A stretch of DNA of 56,128 bases from Tissierellia bacterium (GCA_012728125.1 JAAYFT010000027.1:1-56128), one strand, 5' to 3'; counted from the first letter of the stretch, positions 1 to 10,800 are shown. Translations and numbers: made by a program. The notes: generated from the letters alone by a model not told the origin.

Positions 1-438
1 ACTTTAGGTTTAGGAGATAGGATAGTGATCCAACCAGAAGAAAGAGGTATAGTTATTAGATTTATGGACAATGTGTTTTTTGATTCTGGAAGTGCTGAAA
101 TAAAAGAAGAAGCCTATGAGATTTTACATTCAGTTGCCGAAATATTGAATAGAGAAGAGTTCGTTAATAGACATATTAAGGTAGAGGGGCACACTGATAC
201 TGATCCAATAGTAAGGGCTTCAAAGTATGCTACTAACTGGGAGTTATCTGCTGCCAGAGCAACTAATGTTTTAAGATACCTGGTGGAGGTTGAATCCATA
301 GATGGTGGGAGAATATCCTCTTCTGGATATAGCTATTACCGTAATATTGCTCCAAATGACACGCCAGAAAACAAGGCTAAGAACAGAAGAGTAGATATAG
401 TAATTTTAAGAGGCGAATTTGAAAAATTAGAACCTTAA
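1..438 (+). CDS. motB: Flagellar motor protein MotB, C-terminal OmpA-like domain (5' truncated by window)
   Basis: Open frame from base 1; OmpA/MotB peptidoglycan-binding motifs (FDSGSAEI, VEGHTDTDP, LSAARATNVLRYL, NRRVDIVI); upstream of fliL. Confidence 0.85.
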   Translation, partial: TLGLGDRIVIQPEERGIVIRFMDNVFFDSGSAEIKEEAYEILHSVAEILNREEFVNRHIKVEGHTDTDPIVRASKYATNWELSAARATNVLRYLVEVESIDGGRISSSGYSYYRNIAPNDTPENKAKNRRVDIVILRGEFEKLEP

Positions 439-454
439 AAAAAGAGGTGATAGT

Positions 455-868
455 ATGTCTAAAAAAAATGTCATAATTTTAATATTGATACTTTTATTAG
501 CACTGACTTTAGGAATTATAGCTGGCATATTTATTTTTTCAAATGACTCTAATCCAAAGGAAAAACAAGTTAAAATCTATCCTTTGACCTTAGAGGAGAT
601 GTATTGCAATATAAAAGATAGTAGAAGAATTTTGAAAATAAAAGTTACTATAGAAACTACAAACAAAGAAACCTATGAAGAAATGAGTCAAAAACAATTT
701 CTTATAAGAGATGAAATCAATAAAATAGTGAGAAATTCTACAGAAGAGGAACTAGAAGGAAAAGAAGGACAAGTTAATTTACAGAACTCTATTAAGAAAA
801 ATCTCATCAATCTTTTTAATGACGAAAATATAACTAATATATATTTTGATGATTTTATAATTCAGTAG
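455..868 (+). CDS. fliL: Flagellar basal body-associated protein FliL
   Basis: N-terminal TM helix, FliL-like domain, between motB and fliM. Confidence 0.8.
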   Translation: MSKKNVIILILILLLALTLGIIAGIFIFSNDSNPKEKQVKIYPLTLEEMYCNIKDSRRILKIKVTIETTNKETYEEMSQKQFLIRDEINKIVRNSTEEELEGKEGQVNLQNSIKKNLINLFNDENITNIYFDDFIIQ

Positions 869-881
869 GGGAGGGATTTTA

Positions 882-1874
882 TTGTCTGAAGTATTATCAC
901 AATCTGAAATCGATGCCCTTCTCAATGCTCTTAGCTCTGGAAAATTAGCTGTAGAAGATATTCAAGAAGAAGATAGTTCTAAAAAGGTAAGGAAATATGA
1001 TTTTAGGAATCCCCAAAAAATCTCGAAAGACCAGCTAAGAACTTTAGAAGTAATACATGATAATCTTGGTAGATTTTTTCAAACTTTTTTAACTGGTTAT
1101 TTAAGGTACCCAGTTAAAATAGAAGTTCTTACTGTAGACCAATTTGCCTATAGTGAGTTTAGCAATGCCCTTTCAAACCCAGCATTTCTATGTCTGATCG
1201 ATTTTAATCCTTTAGACGGGCAAATTTTAATGGATATGTCTACAAATGTAATATATACAATAATTGACAGGCTGTTAGGTGGGGAAGGAACGGAAAAACA
1301 GGAAATAAGAACATTTACTGAAATTGAATTATCACTGCTTACAAAAATGATTCAAAGGATGATAAGAGATATCAAAGAGGCCTGGAGTAATGTCATTGAT
1401 TTGAAACCCAGGCTAGAAAAGATTGAAACCAATCCCCAATTTGCTCAAATTGTTCCACCTAACGAGACTATTGCTTTAATAACAATGAATATTGAAATTG
1501 GGCAAATTGAAGGTATGATGAATTTTTGTATACCCTATATTCTTTTAGAACCAATATTGGATAAATTGAGTACTAGACTCTGGTTTAGCACTTTAAAGAA
1601 AGAACGTTCACAGGAAGAGTTAATGGCTATTAAAGAAAGGATTCTAAAGACAATAGTTCCTTTAGTTGCTGAATTGGGTACAGCTACGATAAAAGTCAAA
1701 GATATATTAAACTTACACCCTGGAGATGTTATTAAACTTAATGGTAGCCAAAATATTCGAGTTCGAGTAGGAAGTAATATAAAATTTAGAGGAGAAGTAG
1801 GTGTATCTAATAATAGAATGGCTGTAAAAATCACAGAAGTCGTAAAGGAGGGTGAAATTAACGATGGCCAATGA
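882..1874 (+). CDS. fliM: Flagellar motor switch protein FliM (TTG start)
   Basis: LSQSEIDALLNAL N-terminus, FliM central and SpoA C-terminal domains. Confidence 0.95.
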   Translation: MSEVLSQSEIDALLNALSSGKLAVEDIQEEDSSKKVRKYDFRNPQKISKDQLRTLEVIHDNLGRFFQTFLTGYLRYPVKIEVLTVDQFAYSEFSNALSNPAFLCLIDFNPLDGQILMDMSTNVIYTIIDRLLGGEGTEKQEIRTFTEIELSLLTKMIQRMIRDIKEAWSNVIDLKPRLEKIETNPQFAQIVPPNETIALITMNIEIGQIEGMMNFCIPYILLEPILDKLSTRLWFSTLKKERSQEELMAIKERILKTIVPLVAELGTATIKVKDILNLHPGDVIKLNGSQNIRVRVGSNIKFRGEVGVSNNRMAVKITEVVKEGEINDGQ

Positions 1875-3009
1875 TATGTTATCTCAAGAAGAAATAGATG
1901 CTCTATTAAAAGGCGATATTAATGATGAACCTATAGTTGAATATTATGAAGATGATCAAGTGTTGACAGATATTGAGAAAGATGCATTAGGTGAAATTGG
2001 AAACATTAGTATGGGAACTGCTGCTACCACCTTGTCTACTTTATTAAATAGAAAAGTAAGTATCACTACCCCTAATGTAAGCATTACTACTACAGACAAA
2101 TTAGCAGAAGAATATACCATACCATTTGTAGCAATAGATGTTAGTTATAAAGAAGGCTTAGAAGGATCAAATGTTTTAATCCTTAATACAAATGATGTAA
2201 AAATAATAACCGACATAATGATGGGAAAGGATACTTTCGATACTGAAAGGGAGATATCTGAACTTGATTTAAGTGCTGTAAGTGAAGCTATGAATCAAAT
2301 GATGGGCTCTGTTTGTACTTCTTTGTCAGAAATGTTTTTGAAAAAAATAGATATTGAACCTCCAAAATCAATGCAAATAACCTTTCAAGAAGGTAAAGAG
2401 ATAATTGAACTGCTAAAAACAGATCTTCCAATTATTAAAGTTTCATTTAAGATGGTAGTAGAAGATATCATCAACAGTAAAATTATGCAATTGATACCAA
2501 TTGAATTTGGAAAATCTATGGTAGAAGCACTAATGAGCAGTACTATAAGTGAAGACGAAAAAAATGTCGAAACTATAGACTATTCGGTTCTAGATTCAGT
2601 GAAAACCCAACCTGATTTTGAAAAACCTATAACTAGAGATGTATCACCTGTTGATAAAGGAATGGATATAAATTATAATATAAGTAAAAATGAAGAAAAA
2701 GTTGTTGTTAAAAAGCCAGTATTTCAAACTTTTCAAGAAGCATCCAATGAACCATTTAATGCTTCCATAGATTTGATTGGGGATATTCCAATTGAAATAA
2801 CTGTCGAATTAGGAAGAGCACATAAAAAAATTGCCGACATATTGTCACTTGGCCAAGGTAGTGTTATTGAGTTAGATAAACTAGTTGGAGAACCCTTAAA
2901 TATATACGCTAATGGAAGATTTATCGCAAAAGGAGAAGTTGTAGTAATCGACGATAATTTTGGAATTAGGGTAACAGAAATTGATAGTTCAAGTAAAAAG
3001 ATTATTTAA
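1864..3009 (+). CDS. fliY: Flagellar motor switch phosphatase FliY/FliN
   Basis: CheC-like DALGEIGNISMGTAATTLS motifs plus C-terminal SpoA/FliN domain; ATG at 1864 preferred over upstream GTG at 1852. Confidence 0.9.
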   Translation: MANDMLSQEEIDALLKGDINDEPIVEYYEDDQVLTDIEKDALGEIGNISMGTAATTLSTLLNRKVSITTPNVSITTTDKLAEEYTIPFVAIDVSYKEGLEGSNVLILNTNDVKIITDIMMGKDTFDTEREISELDLSAVSEAMNQMMGSVCTSLSEMFLKKIDIEPPKSMQITFQEGKEIIELLKTDLPIIKVSFKMVVEDIINSKIMQLIPIEFGKSMVEALMSSTISEDEKNVETIDYSVLDSVKTQPDFEKPITRDVSPVDKGMDINYNISKNEEKVVVKKPVFQTFQEASNEPFNASIDLIGDIPIEITVELGRAHKKIADILSLGQGSVIELDKLVGEPLNIYANGRFIAKGEVVVIDDNFGIRVTEIDSSSKKII

Positions 3010-3032
3010 TAATCTGAATAGGAGGTTATAAA

Positions 3033-3395
3033 ATGTCAAATGGAATTTTAATAGTGGATGATGCATCTTTTATGAGAATGATGATCAAAGATATTTTAAC
3101 TAAAAATGGATTTAATGTTGCTGGAGAAGCAGAAAATGGAGTAAAAGCTGTTGAAAAATATAAAGAATTAAATCCGGATTTAGTAATAATGGATATTACT
3201 ATGCCAGAAATGGATGGTATACAAGCAGTAAGAGAAATAAAAAAGATCAATAATGATGCCAAAATAATTATGTGTTCTGCAATGGGACAACAGGCTATGG
3301 TCATCGAAGCAATACAAGCAGGTGCAAAAGATTTTATTGTCAAACCATTTCAATCAGATAGAGTAGTTGAGGCTGTAAAAAAGGTATTGAGCTAA
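3033..3395 (+). CDS. cheY: Chemotaxis response regulator CheY
   Basis: Single receiver domain, DD...DLVIMDITMPEMDG...KPF; good RBS. Confidence 0.93.
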   Translation: MSNGILIVDDASFMRMMIKDILTKNGFNVAGEAENGVKAVEKYKELNPDLVIMDITMPEMDGIQAVREIKKINNDAKIIMCSAMGQQAMVIEAIQAGAKDFIVKPFQSDRVVEAVKKVLS

Positions 3396-3398
3396 GCC

Positions 3399-3887
3399 AT
3401 GAAGGGTTGGATTAAATTAATTTACAGTTTTATCTTTCTGTATTTTAATGGTACACCTGTTTATTGTACCGGATTGGAAGAAGTAAGTATAATTAAAGCA
3501 ATTTTACAATTAATTTTTTATTTAGGTGTATTTGTTGCTGTTATACTACTTAGCATCTATGGAACAAGATTTATAGCAAAAAACTATAAAAGAGCAGCGT
3601 CTAGCAAATATGCTGAATTATTGGATATACTAAATATTCCAGGTGGTTCTAAAATAGCCATAATAAAAATCAATGAGAGGATATATATACTATCTATTAA
3701 CAATAGCTGTACAACAGTTATAGACAAGCTTAGCAAGGAAGAGTTTAATATACTTGATGAAAACTTTGATAATTATTTAGATAAGTATATTGACAAATGG
3801 CATGATAATTTGAAAATTAATAGGATTTTGAATAAATTTTATTCAAAAAAAGATAAGGAAGACTTTAGCGATGAAGAGAAAGACTAA
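3399..3887 (+). CDS. fliO: Flagellar biosynthetic protein FliO/FliZ
   Basis: TM segment followed by FliO-like domain; position directly before fliP. Confidence 0.75.
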   Translation: MKGWIKLIYSFIFLYFNGTPVYCTGLEEVSIIKAILQLIFYLGVFVAVILLSIYGTRFIAKNYKRAASSKYAELLDILNIPGGSKIAIIKINERIYILSINNSCTTVIDKLSKEEFNILDENFDNYLDKYIDKWHDNLKINRILNKFYSKKDKEDFSDEEKD

Positions 3888-4629
3888 ATTAGCTATACTG
3901 GTTATTTTGTATTTGATTATTTTTTCTACATCTGCATATGGAGAATCTAGCATATCTATATTCGATAATACTATTACCGTTGGAAACAATGATGATCCAG
4001 AAAATTATGTATTTTCACTACAGCTTTTATTCTTGCTAACCATATTGACTTTAGCACCATCTATTTTAATTATGATGACGGGTTTTACCCGTATACTTAT
4101 TGTATTAGCCTTTGTAAGAAATGCACTAGGGCTACAACAAACACCACCTAATCAAGTGATTATTGGTATTGCCCTATTCCTTACCTTTTTTATTATGGCT
4201 CCCATAGCTGCGGAAATAAATAATGAAGCAATTCAACCATACATTAATTCGGAAATCTCACAAGAAGTTGCTATGGAAAGGGCCATGACTCCCATAAGGG
4301 ATTTTATGTTTAAACAGACGAGGGATAAGGATTTGGGCTTATTTTTAAACATGAAAGGTATCGATAGGGTTTCAAACTTAGATGAGATTCCGACTCATGT
4401 TTTAATTCCTGCATTTATTATTAGTGAATTAAAAACTGCTTTTCAAATTGGATTTATAATTTTTATTCCTTTTTTAGTCATAGATATGGTTGTTGCAAGT
4501 ACATTGATGGCAATGGGAATGATGATGTTGCCACCAGTTATTATATCTTTACCATTTAAGCTATTATTGTTTGTAATGGTCGATGGATGGAACTTAATTG
4601 CTAAATCTTTAGTCTTAGGCTTTAATTAG
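3871..4629 (+). CDS. fliP: Flagellar export protein FliP
   Basis: Signal peptide plus conserved FTRILIVLAFVRNALGLQQTPPNQV and MGMMMLPPVIISLPFKLLLFV. Confidence 0.96.
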   Translation: MKRKTKLAILVILYLIIFSTSAYGESSISIFDNTITVGNNDDPENYVFSLQLLFLLTILTLAPSILIMMTGFTRILIVLAFVRNALGLQQTPPNQVIIGIALFLTFFIMAPIAAEINNEAIQPYINSEISQEVAMERAMTPIRDFMFKQTRDKDLGLFLNMKGIDRVSNLDEIPTHVLIPAFIISELKTAFQIGFIIFIPFLVIDMVVASTLMAMGMMMLPPVIISLPFKLLLFVMVDGWNLIAKSLVLGFN

Positions 4630-4639
4630 GGGTGTTATT

Positions 4640-4909
4640 ATGGGTAATGTTGATATGATAAAATTAGCACAGGATGCAATTCGTACAGTTTTATTTTCTG
4701 CTGCTCCTATGCTAATTATAAGTTTAATGGTAGGTTTAATTGTTAGCGTAATTCAAGCTGTTACTCAGATTCAAGAAGCAACTTTATCCTTTGTCCCTAA
4801 AATTATAGCCGTTTTTATTTCCATCTTAATTTTTGGACCATGGATTTTAAGATTATTGACTCAGTTGGCAACAGACTTGTTTACAAATATCAACCTGTAC
4901 ATATATTAA
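4640..4909 (+). CDS. fliQ: Flagellar export protein FliQ
   Basis: 89 aa, two TMs, QAVTQIQEATLSFVPKI motif. Confidence 0.95.
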   Translation: MGNVDMIKLAQDAIRTVLFSAAPMLIISLMVGLIVSVIQAVTQIQEATLSFVPKIIAVFISILIFGPWILRLLTQLATDLFTNINLYIY

Positions 4910-4921
4910 GGATGAATTCAC

Positions 4922-5692
4922 ATGGAAGAAATCATAGACCTTATATTTAATCAGTTTCAATTATTTTTATTAGTTGTCGTTAGGACATCGGGGATTTTCG
5001 TTTTTTCTCCTTTTTTTAGTTCACAAAACGTTCCTAATGTTGCAAAAATAGGCCTTACATTATCAATATCAATTATAATATCCATGACTTTAACTAGTCC
5101 TGTAGACTATAGTATTTTGCCTTTAACAATAGTGATTTTTAAAGAATTGCTTGTAGGTATAATAATTGGATTTATATCCTATGCTTTTTTATCCGCCTTT
5201 TATGTGATGGGGCAAATCATAGATATGAAAATTGGCTTTGGTATGGCAAATGTGATCGATCCACAAAATAGAATACAGATTCCTTTAATGGGGAATTTTT
5301 ATTATATATTTTCTTTTATCATTTTGTTAGGAATTAATGGACATCACAGAATAATATTGGCATTGAAAGAAAGCTACAATTATATACCGATTAATGGCTT
5401 CAAATATACAGAAGGTTCTATGGCCATTATTATTGACACCTTGGCCAAGGCCTTCGAATTAGGATTAAAATTAAGTATGCCAATTGTGGTAATAATTTTT
5501 CTTACAGATATTGTTTTAGGCATATTATCTAAGACCATACCACAATTAAATGTGTTCGTAGTTGGGATGCCTTTTAAAATCCTAATAGGATTATTGTTGA
5601 TTTTAGTTGGTATGCCAATTTTTTTCAATAGTATGGATAGTATTTTCGACCTAATAATCAATAATATGTATAAATTTATAAAAACTAAATAA
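4922..5692 (+). CDS. fliR: Flagellar export protein FliR
   Basis: Polytopic protein with GMANVIDPQNR motif; fliPQR order. Confidence 0.94.
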   Translation: MEEIIDLIFNQFQLFLLVVVRTSGIFVFSPFFSSQNVPNVAKIGLTLSISIIISMTLTSPVDYSILPLTIVIFKELLVGIIIGFISYAFLSAFYVMGQIIDMKIGFGMANVIDPQNRIQIPLMGNFYYIFSFIILLGINGHHRIILALKESYNYIPINGFKYTEGSMAIIIDTLAKAFELGLKLSMPIVVIIFLTDIVLGILSKTIPQLNVFVVGMPFKILIGLLLILVGMPIFFNSMDSIFDLIINNMYKFIKTK

Positions 5693-5705
5693 GGCTGATT
5701 TTAAT

Positions 5706-6800
5706 ATGATTAAGTTTAATTTACAATTATTTGCTGAGTCAGAAAAAACTGAAAAACCTACCCCTAAAAAGAGAAGAGAAGCCCGACAAGAGGGACAAGT
5801 AGTACAAAGTAGAGAAGTAACTGCTGTAGTTATTCTATTTACTAGTTTTATAGGACTGAAAATATTAAGTGAAATATTAGGAAGACAATTAAGCGTGTTA
5901 ACAATTAACTTATTTAATGAAGCAAAAAATCCAGAAGTTTTTTTACATACAAATAATTTAATGCCTAATGCATTAAAAATATTTTCGGATTTTGCTTTAG
6001 TTGTTTTCCCGATTTTGGGGATTGCCTTCTTTTCATCCTTAATAATCAACTATCTGCAGGTAGGAGTTTTGTTTACTACAAAAACCTTGAAAATAAAATT
6101 AAATAGGTTGAATCCAGTAGAGGGTTTTAAAAGAATCTTCTCAAAAAGAGCTTTGATGGAATTATTTAAATCGGTTTTTAAAATATTTTTAGCCGCCTAT
6201 GTGGCACTATCGTATATCAGAAAAAATTTACTTACCATACTTCAGTATCCTCAGTTGGAACTCAAAGATTCGATGTTCAAGTTTTCTAATCTCACCTATA
6301 ATGTCATCATAAGGGTTTTAGGCATATTATTCGTTTTAGCCATATTAGATTATTTTTTCCAATGGAGGCAGCATGAAAAAAATCTTATGATGACAAAGCA
6401 GGAAATAAAAGAGGAATACAAGCAAACAGAAGGGGATCCTCTAATAAAAAGCAAAATAAAAGAAAGACAAAGAAGATTGGCAATGAGCCGAATGATGCAA
6501 GATATTCCCAAGGCGGATGTAATTATTACTAACCCTACCCATTATGCAGTAGCTTTAAAGTATGATAGGGAAAAATTTGATGCACCCTTCGTCCTGGGAA
6601 AAGGTGTAGACTTAATAGCAGAAAATATTAAGAAAGTAGCAAAAGAAAATGACATACCTATTGTGGAAAACAAACCTTTGGCTCAGGCCATATATAATAA
6701 TATAGAAATTGGTGAGATGATAACAGAGGATCTATACGAAGCAGTAGCAGAAGTTTTAGCATATGTTTACAGTTTAAAAGATGAGTTTAGGGGGACATAA
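5706..6800 (+). CDS. flhB: Flagellar export protein FlhB
   Basis: AESEKTEKPTPKKRREARQEGQV N-terminus and autocleavage motif NPTH. Confidence 0.97.
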   Translation: MIKFNLQLFAESEKTEKPTPKKRREARQEGQVVQSREVTAVVILFTSFIGLKILSEILGRQLSVLTINLFNEAKNPEVFLHTNNLMPNALKIFSDFALVVFPILGIAFFSSLIINYLQVGVLFTTKTLKIKLNRLNPVEGFKRIFSKRALMELFKSVFKIFLAAYVALSYIRKNLLTILQYPQLELKDSMFKFSNLTYNVIIRVLGILFVLAILDYFFQWRQHEKNLMMTKQEIKEEYKQTEGDPLIKSKIKERQRRLAMSRMMQDIPKADVIITNPTHYAVALKYDREKFDAPFVLGKGVDLIAENIKKVAKENDIPIVENKPLAQAIYNNIEIGEMITEDLYEAVAEVLAYVYSLKDEFRGT

Positions 6801-6801
6801 G

Positions 6802-8829
6802 ATGAAATTAGGAAATGTTTTGGTTGCTCTAGCTGTAATAGCCCTTGTACTTATAATAATTATTCCTATAAATACAAATTTATTAGATTTCCTGCTCATT
6901 GTAAATATCTCATTTTCATTATTGATACTACTGTTATCCATGTATGCAGAAGATGCACTAAAGATAACTGTTTTTCCATCTTTATTACTTTTAGCTACCT
7001 TGTTTAGACTTTCCTTAAACATTTCAACTACCAGGGAAATTCTAACTAATGCCGATGCAGGTAAAGTTATAGAAACATTTGGTGAATTTGTTATTCAAAA
7101 CAATGCAGTAGTTGGATTTATTATATTTTTGATAATTATTATAATCAATTTTCTTGTAATAACTAAGGGTTCAGAGCGTGTATCTGAAGTGGCAGCTAGA
7201 TTTACTCTAGATGCTATGCCTGGAAAGCAAATGGCTATTGATGCAGATTTAAATGCTGGATTGATTACGGAGGAAGAAGCTAAGCAGAGGCGAAAAGACG
7301 TACAAAAATATGCTGATTTTTATGGAGCCATGGATGGTGCTAGTAAATTTGTAAAAGGAGACGCCATTGCTGGAATCCTTATAATCATTATTGAGATTGG
7401 TGCAGGTTTTTTAATAGGAGTTATAGATAAAGGTATGTCCTTTGGTGAAGCACTGCAAAGATACACCTTGTTAACAGTAGGAGACGGACTAGTGACTCAA
7501 ATTCCTGCTTTGCTGATTTCAACGGGAACAGGATTAGTTGTTACTAGGGCAGCTTCTGAGGCAAATCTAGGCCAGGATATTATAAACCAGCTTTTCAAAA
7601 ATAATCCTATGCTGTTATACATAATTGCAGGTGTTATTATACTATTAGGCCTTACTACTCCCTTGCCAACTTTTGTTAGCTTAGTGCTAGGAATTATATT
7701 CATAGCAGCAGCTACTAGAATAAGAAGAATTACTGGTGTAGAACCTGAGGAAATAGTAGAGGACACTTCAGAGGCTGAAGAACTAAGAAAACCAGAAAAT
7801 GTTCTTAGCTTGTTAAAAGTTGATGATATTGAATTGGAAGTAGGCTATGGATTAATTCCCTTGGCAGATGTTGAACAGGGTGGAGATTTACTAGATAGAA
7901 TAGTTATGATAAGAAGACAAATAGCCATGGAACTAGGTTTAGTAGTTCCCATAGTAAGACTGAGAGACAATATCCAGCTAAATCCCAACGAATATATAAT
8001 AAAGATTAAAGGTGTAAAGGTGGCTAAAGGAGAAGTTTATTTCGATCATTATTTGGCAATGGACCCTGGTATGGGAGGAGGAGACATTGAAGGTATCGAT
8101 ACTGTAGAGCCAGCCTTTGGTTTACCAGCTAAATGGATTACAGAAAAGGAAAGGGAAAAAGCTGAAATTTTTGGATATACTGTTGTCGATCCCCCTTCTG
8201 TAATTGCAACCCATTTAACAGAAGTTATTAAAGAACGGGCTTATGAATTAATAGGTAGACAAGAAGTAAAAACGTTAATAGAAAATGTTAGAGAGGAATA
8301 TCCTGCTGTTGTTGAAGAAGTAGTTCCTAAAGTCCTTAGCTTAGGTGAAATACAGAAAGTATTGTCTAATTTGCTTAGAGAGCAAATTAGTATTAGGGAT
8401 ATGGTTACCATACTGGAGACCTTAGCTGACTACGGTAACATAACAAATGATACAGACCTATTAACTGAATATGTAAGGCAAAGGTTATCAGGCTATATAA
8501 CTAACAAGTATGCTGAAGGTAGAAAGCTCAATGTAGTAACCTTGGATAATGAAGTTGAAGAACTAATTATGAATTCGATAAATAAAACAGAGACAGGGGC
8601 TTATCTATCGATTGATCCAGGCAAAGTACAAACCATATTAAATAATACTTTTAAGGCTATTCAAAAGCTTACAAATATTGGGGATCAACCAATAATATTA
8701 ACAGCTCCTATAGTTAGATTATATTTTAAAAGATTAACTGAGCAAATGACTAGGGATATTATTGTCCTATCCTATAATGAATTAGAGCCTTCCATTGAAA
8801 TACAATCTATTGGGGTGGTAGGAATATAA
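6802..8829 (+). CDS. flhA: Flagellar export protein FlhA
   Basis: FHIPEP family; ATG at 6802 follows SD-like AGGGGG; GDGLVTQIPALLISTGTGL motif. Confidence 0.96.
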   Translation: MKLGNVLVALAVIALVLIIIIPINTNLLDFLLIVNISFSLLILLLSMYAEDALKITVFPSLLLLATLFRLSLNISTTREILTNADAGKVIETFGEFVIQNNAVVGFIIFLIIIIINFLVITKGSERVSEVAARFTLDAMPGKQMAIDADLNAGLITEEEAKQRRKDVQKYADFYGAMDGASKFVKGDAIAGILIIIIEIGAGFLIGVIDKGMSFGEALQRYTLLTVGDGLVTQIPALLISTGTGLVVTRAASEANLGQDIINQLFKNNPMLLYIIAGVIILLGLTTPLPTFVSLVLGIIFIAAATRIRRITGVEPEEIVEDTSEAEELRKPENVLSLLKVDDIELEVGYGLIPLADVEQGGDLLDRIVMIRRQIAMELGLVVPIVRLRDNIQLNPNEYIIKIKGVKVAKGEVYFDHYLAMDPGMGGGDIEGIDTVEPAFGLPAKWITEKEREKAEIFGYTVVDPPSVIATHLTEVIKERAYELIGRQEVKTLIENVREEYPAVVEEVVPKVLSLGEIQKVLSNLLREQISIRDMVTILETLADYGNITNDTDLLTEYVRQRLSGYITNKYAEGRKLNVVTLDNEVEELIMNSINKTETGAYLSIDPGKVQTILNNTFKAIQKLTNIGDQPIILTAPIVRLYFKRLTEQMTRDIIVLSYNELEPSIEIQSIGVVGI

Positions 8830-9917
8830 TGAAAGTTAAAAAATATGTTGGTCAAACTGCCCATGAGGCTATGTTAAAACTAAAGACTGAACTAGGCCCA
8901 GATGCCGTTATATTAAATACTAAAACTATTAGAGATAAGGGTTTTTTTGGTTTTTTCAAAAAACCCTTAGTTGAAATTACAGCAGCTTATGAAGAAAAGG
9001 ATCTTATAGCTAAGTTTATAAAACCAAATGGATATGAGAACAAATTAATAGATATTAATCATGAATTAAAGGAATTGAAAAACTTAGTATTGACTTTATC
9101 ACATAACAAAAACATTAGTGAAGACTTTTCTCCTAAATTCAACAATTTTCATAATATTATGGTTAAAAATGGGGTTAACCCCCATATAGCCTCTAGTATC
9201 TTAAAAGAAATTGAAAATGATATAAACTTAGATAATAAGGACAATAAAACTATAAGAAAAATTGTTAAGTATACTTTAACTGAGAAACTTGGCAATCCCA
9301 AAACTATCAATATTGATATAAGACCTAAAAATATTTTCTTTGTTGGTTCAACAGGTGTAGGTAAAACTACAACCTTAGCAAAGATAGCTGCAAACTTCGT
9401 GTTGGAAAATAAATACGATATTGGATTAATAACTTTAGATACATATCGAATAGCTGCAGTAGACCAATTAAAAGTTTATGCAGAAATTTTAAAACTTCCC
9501 TTGGAAGTTGCCTATAATAAAGATGACTTGGTTAAGGCCTTAAATAAGTTTAGCCACAAGGACATTATCCTCATTGATACTGCAGGCAGAAGCCATAATA
9601 ACCAGAAGCAAGTCGAAGAGTTGAAAGAAGTATTAAATGTAGTTGGCAATAAGGAAGTTTTTCTACTTTTAGATGCAACTGTAGATTACAGTGTTCTAAA
9701 TTCAATCATTGATACCTATAGTTTTTTAAATGATTATAAGTTAATTGTTACGAAAGTAGATGAAGCAAAAAAATATGGTAGTTTTTTAAATATAAAACAT
9801 ATTACAGATAAAGAACTATCCTATTATACAATAGGTCAAAATGTCCCAGAAGATATTAAAATAGTTAACAATCAAGAAATAGTTGAAAAACTACTTGAGG
9901 AGAATTCGAATGATTGA
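8829..9917 (+). CDS. flhF: SRP-like GTPase FlhF
   Basis: GSTGVGKTTTLAKIAA, DTYRIAAVDQLK, DTAGRS motifs. Confidence 0.95.
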   Translation: MKVKKYVGQTAHEAMLKLKTELGPDAVILNTKTIRDKGFFGFFKKPLVEITAAYEEKDLIAKFIKPNGYENKLIDINHELKELKNLVLTLSHNKNISEDFSPKFNNFHNIMVKNGVNPHIASSILKEIENDINLDNKDNKTIRKIVKYTLTEKLGNPKTINIDIRPKNIFFVGSTGVGKTTTLAKIAANFVLENKYDIGLITLDTYRIAAVDQLKVYAEILKLPLEVAYNKDDLVKALNKFSHKDIILIDTAGRSHNNQKQVEELKEVLNVVGNKEVFLLLDATVDYSVLNSIIDTYSFLNDYKLIVTKVDEAKKYGSFLNIKHITDKELSYYTIGQNVPEDIKIVNNQEIVEKLLEENSND

Positions 9918-10800
9918 TCAAGCTGCAAAGTTAAGAGAGATGATGAGAGCGAAACATAAAGATGAAGTTGAAAAGAATCATAATAAGAAGGCAAGAGTAT
10001 TAGCTATTTCAAGTGGGAAAGGTGGTGTTGGAAAAACTAATTTTGCAATAAACTTCTCTATATCCCTTAGGAGACTTGGTTATGATGTTGTAATCTTAGA
10101 TGCAGATATTGGATTAAGTAACATAGAAATCATATCAGGTGTTAGTCTAAATAGCTCATTGTCGGATATTGTTTTTGCCAATAAGGATATATTTGAAATC
10201 ATGGGAAATGGGCCAGAAGGAGTCAAAATCATTTCAGGTGGTTCTGGATTAAAAGAATTGAAACTATTGGATGGCGATAACTTTAATAAATTAATAGGAG
10301 AAATTGAAAAATTACAAGCAGCTACTGATTTTATAGTAATTGATACTGGTGCAGGTATTTCAAAATCTGTAATAAATTTTGTCATGACAGCAGATGAAGT
10401 GATTATTATTTGTACCCCTGATCCAACTTCTTTGATGGACTCATATACTTTAATTAAATCTTTAGTTTATACTGGCTTTACAGGTAAAATTAACATTGTC
10501 AGCAATTTGGTAAGTAATCGAAACGAAGGAAGAGATATTTTTAATAAACTACACAATACAGTAGAGAATTTTCTAAGAGTTCAAATTGAGTATTTTGGGT
10601 ATATAGAAAGAAACAGGCTTATTAGAAATGCAGTAATAAATCAAGTGCCTTTTATCATTTCCCATCCAAAGGATCCTAACGCAAAGAGAATAAATATAAT
10701 GGCAATGAATTATTTAGATGCCAAATTTTCACCCCTTGAGAAAGGTAGAACTAGCTTTGCAAAAAGGATACTAGATATTTTTGTAAAAAGAGGTGATTAA
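9910..10800 (+). CDS. flhG: MinD-like ATPase FlhG/FleN/YlxH
   Basis: GKGGVGKTNFAINF and DADIGLSN; follows flhF; ATG 9910 preferred. Confidence 0.9.
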   Translation: MIDQAAKLREMMRAKHKDEVEKNHNKKARVLAISSGKGGVGKTNFAINFSISLRRLGYDVVILDADIGLSNIEIISGVSLNSSLSDIVFANKDIFEIMGNGPEGVKIISGGSGLKELKLLDGDNFNKLIGEIEKLQAATDFIVIDTGAGISKSVINFVMTADEVIIICTPDPTSLMDSYTLIKSLVYTGFTGKINIVSNLVSNRNEGRDIFNKLHNTVENFLRVQIEYFGYIERNRLIRNAVINQVPFIISHPKDPNAKRINIMAMNYLDAKFSPLEKGRTSFAKRILDIFVKRGD

